Below, one piece after another: positions 23,009-26,139 of a stretch of DNA of 26,139 nt. The translations under genes were made by a program, and so were the position numbers. Origin of the DNA: JAHFOW01 sp964370795 (GTDB lineage: Bacteria > Planctomycetota > Brocadiia > Brocadiales > Brocadiaceae); the NCBI GenBank assembly GCA_964370795.1, contig CAYJME010000019.1, positions 1-26,139 of the forward strand, written 5' to 3'. A model generated the notes under the pieces. It searched no databases and was not told where the DNA came from. It saw only the letters and a list, made by a program, of their open reading frames with translations. Numbering within the stretch: position 1 is the first letter of the stretch; every line of letters begins with the position of its first letter.

Positions 23009-24127
23009 TTATTCTTTGTAAACGTTTTTGGCTGCTTTTGCTGCAAAAAGCGACCTGGTTGTTTGTTCGATCAAGTCGGAAATGGTCTTTATCGCCGGGG
23101 CAACAGAACATTTTCCTATTGTTACCTTAAAATCAATATTTACATTTTTTTCCTCATCTTTTATACAACACCTTCCGATCTCTGACTCCAGCATGTTCGA
23201 GATACTGTCGAGTTCTTCCTTCTCCACTTCTGACAATATTACCAAAAACTCATCGTCGCCGAAACGGGATACCACATCAATTGGCCTGATATGACGCTGA
23301 ATGCATTTAGCTACCTCGGTCAGGATGCGATTTCCAAAAAAATATCCATACCGGCTATTAATAGATTCCAGATGATCAATATCCAGAAGCATACACGATA
23401 AGGGTTTATTTTGAGTCCGCGCCCGATTAAACTCATTTTGTAAGATAACCAGAGAATATCGCTTGTTGTAGACATTCGTCAGGCTGTCGCGTACGGCATG
23501 CTGATTTACAGCGTTGTTCAGTTGATGGATTCTTGCATTCAGATTTTGCAAGTCCTTATCGTATTTCCTTTTTTCATCGATGTTCGCCAGGACGCCATTG
23601 TAATGGGTAATGTTACCCCAATCGTTTTTAATCGTGTTAAGACAATCAGAGACACAGATGTACGTTCCGTCTTTTTTCTGCAATCGATATTCAATGGTTG
23701 CCGCATTTCCACTCTGTAATTTTTTGATTTGTTTTGATACCATTTCTCTGTCTTCCGGGTGTATCTGTTGAAAGAGAAAATTTCTCGTCTTACAGATTTC
23801 TTCCGGTTTATAACCCAACAACTTTTCTATTCCATCGCTGATAAATATCACAGAACCGTCAAACATGGAAACGTATACGACGCCTGGAACAATATTCATA
23901 ACCTTGTGGAACAGGTTTTTATCAACAATGTTATTGGTTTTATCTTCGGCAGGTTGTTTCTGTCCTTTGTCAATTATGAGAAACTGAAACGTACAACAAA
24001 GGGCTAAAATGATCAGACCGAAAATAATTCCATGTAACCCGAAAATTTCAACCATGGTACAACTCAAGAACACGGTCATTCCAATCGTGCAGTACTTGTA
24101 TCTATTGATCCATGTTTTCAATGTCAC
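23009..24127 (-). CDS. membrane PAS-GGDEF protein with degenerate GDDEF site
   Basis: Probable signal protein related to diguanylate cyclases. An N-terminal membrane anchor (about residues 13-52, two hydrophobic helices) is followed by a PAS/PAC sensor domain (about 73-195, with GYKPEEIC, HPEDREMV and YRLQKKDGTYICV), a short coiled coil, and a GGDEF domain (about 208-370). The signature reads RFGDDEF (GDDEF at 290-294), with Asp replacing the second Gly; the product-inhibition site RPID five residues upstream is kept. The usual C-terminal ADxALYxAKxxG motif is eroded (TRSLFAAKAAKN). It may be weakly active, or a c-di-GMP receptor. The GTG start overlaps the ftsH stop by 4 bases (GTGA), implying translational coupling with ftsH. 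Confidence 0.88.
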   Translation of the reverse strand: MTLKTWINRYKYCTIGMTVFLSCTMVEIFGLHGIIFGLIILALCCTFQFLIIDKGQKQPAEDKTNNIVDKNLFHKVMNIVPGVVYVSMFDGSVIFISDGIEKLLGYKPEEICKTRNFLFQQIHPEDREMVSKQIKKLQSGNAATIEYRLQKKDGTYICVSDCLNTIKNDWGNITHYNGVLANIDEKRKYDKDLQNLNARIHQLNNAVNQHAVRDSLTNVYNKRYSLVILQNEFNRARTQNKPLSCMLLDIDHLESINSRYGYFFGNRILTEVAKCIQRHIRPIDVVSRFGDDEFLVILSEVEKEELDSISNMLESEIGRCCIKDEEKNVNIDFKVTIGKCSVAPAIKTISDLIEQTTRSLFAAKAAKNVYKE

Positions 24128-26064
24128 TTCTTTTCCTCAGTGGCCTTGTGTAATTCTTCTAAAAGTTTTTTCAACCCTTCGCCTTCGATCACCTCTTGTT
24201 CCATAAGCTGTTTTGCCATTCCCAGCAGGATTTCCTTTTTTTCCGTTAATAACTTTTTTACACGGCCAAACGATTCATCAATAATTCTCTTAACTTCCAG
24301 ATCAATTTCCCGCGCCGTTTCCTCACTATATTCCTTGCTTGCAGCAAAGCCGCCCCCTAAAAATAACGGCGTGTCTCCCTGCTCAAAGGTTACGACGCCC
24401 ATCTTTTCGCTCATGCCATACTCCTTAACCATTAATTTGGCAATTTCTGTGGCCTTTTCCAAATCATTCTGAGCGCCGGTAGATATTTCATTAAATATAA
24501 TCTCTTCAGCCACTCTTCCGCCCAGTAATATGGCAAGGCGGTCAAGAAGCTCAGACCTCGTCATCAGATACCGGTCTTCTGTAGGTTTTTGCAGGGTGTA
24601 GCCCAGCGCCCCGATACCTCTGGGGATCATGGAAATCTTTCTCACCGGATCTGCATGAGGCACTGAACATGCCACCAGCGCATGACCCGATTCGTGATGG
24701 GCAACGATCTCCTTTTCCTTCTTGTTCATCAGGCGCTTCTTCTTCTCAAGGCCGGTCAAAATACGGTCAATTGCCTCTTCAAATTCCGACATGCCGACTG
24801 CTTTTTTGTTTCTCCGCGCCGCAAGCAAGGCAGCCTCATTCACAAGATTGGCAAGGTCTGCCCCGACAAACCCCGGCGTCATGGCGGCGACTGCATGTAA
24901 ATTAACTTCCTTCTCTACCTTTACTTCCTTTATATGCACCTTAAGAATTGCCTCGCGCCCATGCAAGTCAGGACGGTCAACGACTACCTGGCGGTCAAAT
25001 CTTCCCGGCCTCAAAAGCGCCGGGTCTAACATCTCCGGCCGGTTGGTTGCTGCCATAATGATGACACCCTTATTGGAATCAAAACCATCCATTTCTACCA
25101 GTAACTGGTTTAGTGTCTGCTCCCGTTCATCGTGTCCACCCATGGGGCTTACGCCTCTGGCCTTACCAAGGGCGTCAAGTTCATCAATAAAGATAATACA
25201 GGGCGCCTTCTGGTCTGCCTGACTAAAGAGGTCTCTCACCCGCGCAGCGCCCACACCAACAAACATCTCGACAAACTCCGAGCCGGAGCTGCTAAAGAAG
25301 GGCACGCCCGCTTCACCTGCCACAGCCTTCGCCAAGAGCGTCTTGCCCGTCCCCGGCGAGCCAACCATCAGCACACCCTTGGGAATACGCGCACCGAGCG
25401 CGGCGAACTTCTGCGGCTCCTTGAGGAATTCGACAACCTCTTGAAGCTCCTGCTTGGCCTCATCTGACCCGGCAACATCGGCAAAGGTGACCGTCGGGCG
25501 GTCGGCGTTGTCGAGCTTGCGGGCGCGGCTGCGACCAAACTGCATAGCACGGTTCTGCCCGCCGGAGCCAGCCTGGCGCATGATAAAGATGAAGAAGCCA
25601 AAGATCAAAATCATCGGCAGCAGCATGATCAGCCAGTTAAAGATGGCGCTGTTGTTGGGGGTGCTTTCCACCACAATCGGCAGCGTGGCCAACCGCTCAT
25701 CGCTCACACCCAACGCCTTGAGCGTCGCCAGCAGACTTTCGTCGTTTTCCTTGCGGCTGCGCTTTTCCTCGGCGTTGGTCAATTCCAGTGTGACAATGTC
25801 CCCTTGCACCGTAATGCTTTGCACTTGGTCATTCTGCACATAGCGCGCGACTTCGTTAAGCCCAACCATATTGGTGGTATCTGTTGGACGGCTAAAGAGG
25901 AAGCGCGAACCAAAGAGGACCAACACGGCCAAAACCAGCCAAAACCAACTGCGTCCCAGGAAATTACCGCCGGAGTTGCGGGGTTCCTGGGGGTTGTTAT
26001 TCCCATTTTGATTGCCCGCCGGTCGCTTGTCACGGGGCGAGTTATTGCGATTATCGGATGCCAT
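24124..26064 (-). CDS. ftsH: ATP-dependent zinc metalloprotease FtsH (compositional mosaic)
   Basis: Membrane-anchored AAA+ protease for membrane-protein quality control. The 646 residues run: an Asn/Pro/Gly-rich N-tail (1-34), membrane helix 1 (about 38-57), a periplasmic domain, helix 2 (about 141-162), Walker A GSPGTGKT (235-242), Walker B IIFIDELD (D294, E295), the second region of homology ATNRPEMLDPALLRPGRFDR, and the zinc site HESGH (457-461) with third ligand D534 in NDLEKAT. All catalytic residues are present. The 5' part (codons 1 to about 277) is much richer in GC and in CGC, CTG and GCC codons than the rest. The start has only a weak ribosome site. Confidence 0.96.
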   Translation of the reverse strand: MASDNRNNSPRDKRPAGNQNGNNNPQEPRNSGGNFLGRSWFWLVLAVLVLFGSRFLFSRPTDTTNMVGLNEVARYVQNDQVQSITVQGDIVTLELTNAEEKRSRKENDESLLATLKALGVSDERLATLPIVVESTPNNSAIFNWLIMLLPMILIFGFFIFIMRQAGSGGQNRAMQFGRSRARKLDNADRPTVTFADVAGSDEAKQELQEVVEFLKEPQKFAALGARIPKGVLMVGSPGTGKTLLAKAVAGEAGVPFFSSSGSEFVEMFVGVGAARVRDLFSQADQKAPCIIFIDELDALGKARGVSPMGGHDEREQTLNQLLVEMDGFDSNKGVIIMAATNRPEMLDPALLRPGRFDRQVVVDRPDLHGREAILKVHIKEVKVEKEVNLHAVAAMTPGFVGADLANLVNEAALLAARRNKKAVGMSEFEEAIDRILTGLEKKKRLMNKKEKEIVAHHESGHALVACSVPHADPVRKISMIPRGIGALGYTLQKPTEDRYLMTRSELLDRLAILLGGRVAEEIIFNEISTGAQNDLEKATEIAKLMVKEYGMSEKMGVVTFEQGDTPLFLGGGFAASKEYSEETAREIDLEVKRIIDESFGRVKKLLTEKKEILLGMAKQLMEQEVIEGEGLKKLLEELHKATEEKK

Positions 26065-26139
26065 CGCGTCTTTCTTTACCCTTGAACGAATTTCAGATTT
26101 TTTACCCTAACGTCTACATCACCCGGCAATGATTAACAT

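Noticed and set aside
1..26139. CRISPR array, prophage or attachment site
   Set aside because: No regularly spaced identical repeats, no cas or phage genes, and no direct repeat next to the tRNA genes.

Overview
This window looks like a chromosomal segment of a Gram-negative, menaquinone-type bacterium, most likely an anammox planctomycete (order Brocadiales, for example a Candidatus Brocadia relative). That placement is inferred from the overall look of the proteins, the moderate GC, the IS1634-type transposon remnant and the many dispersed palindromic repeats. No taxonomic marker or hydrazine/nitrite gene is present to prove it.

Layout. (1) 1-6367, plus strand: an outer-membrane porin of the phosphate-selective O/P type (cut by the window edge), a molybdate ABC transporter modA-modB-modC, then pstB and phoU of the phosphate system, then a DUF4438 protein. 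Two oxyanion uptake systems are interleaved here. (2) 6381-9502, plus strand: a near-consensus sigma70 promoter followed by the translation and cell-growth cluster rpsB-tsf-pyrH-frr, then tRNA-Lys(TTT) and tRNA-Glu(TTC), closed by a perfect 20-bp bidirectional terminator. (3) 9588-12796: htpG (minus) and glyQ (plus) diverge from a 404-bp spacer that holds a promoter framed by a perfect 15-bp inverted repeat. (4) 12805-14394, minus: an MnmE-like tRNA-modification GTPase interrupted in frame by about 69 codons of repeat DNA. (5) 14468-15878: a decayed IS1634-family transposase with internal deletions and a frameshift, next to a 109-bp MITE-like element. (6) 16035-17723, minus: a UbiB/AarF-family kinase. 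(7) 17724-18160: a gene-free block built largely from palindromic repeats. (8) 18161-26064, minus: a compact run ftsH - GGDEF protein - lon - universal stress protein - archease - rtcB.

How the genes fit together. The left part is ion uptake across both membranes. The centre is protein synthesis: ribosomal protein S2, EF-Ts, ribosome recycling, tRNAs, Gly-tRNA synthetase and wobble-uridine modification. The right block reads as a stress and quality-control unit that pairs two AAA+ proteases with RNA ligation and a possible second-messenger domain.

The most notable signals are: repeat DNA domesticated as protein sequence inside the MnmE-like gene; a sharp GC and codon-usage switch inside ftsH near codon 277 (recombination or assembly chimera); the inverted-repeat-framed glyQ promoter; and a family of 80-82-bp elements with TGGTAGG ends. 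I did not see a convincing new defence or biosynthetic system, and there is no CRISPR array.
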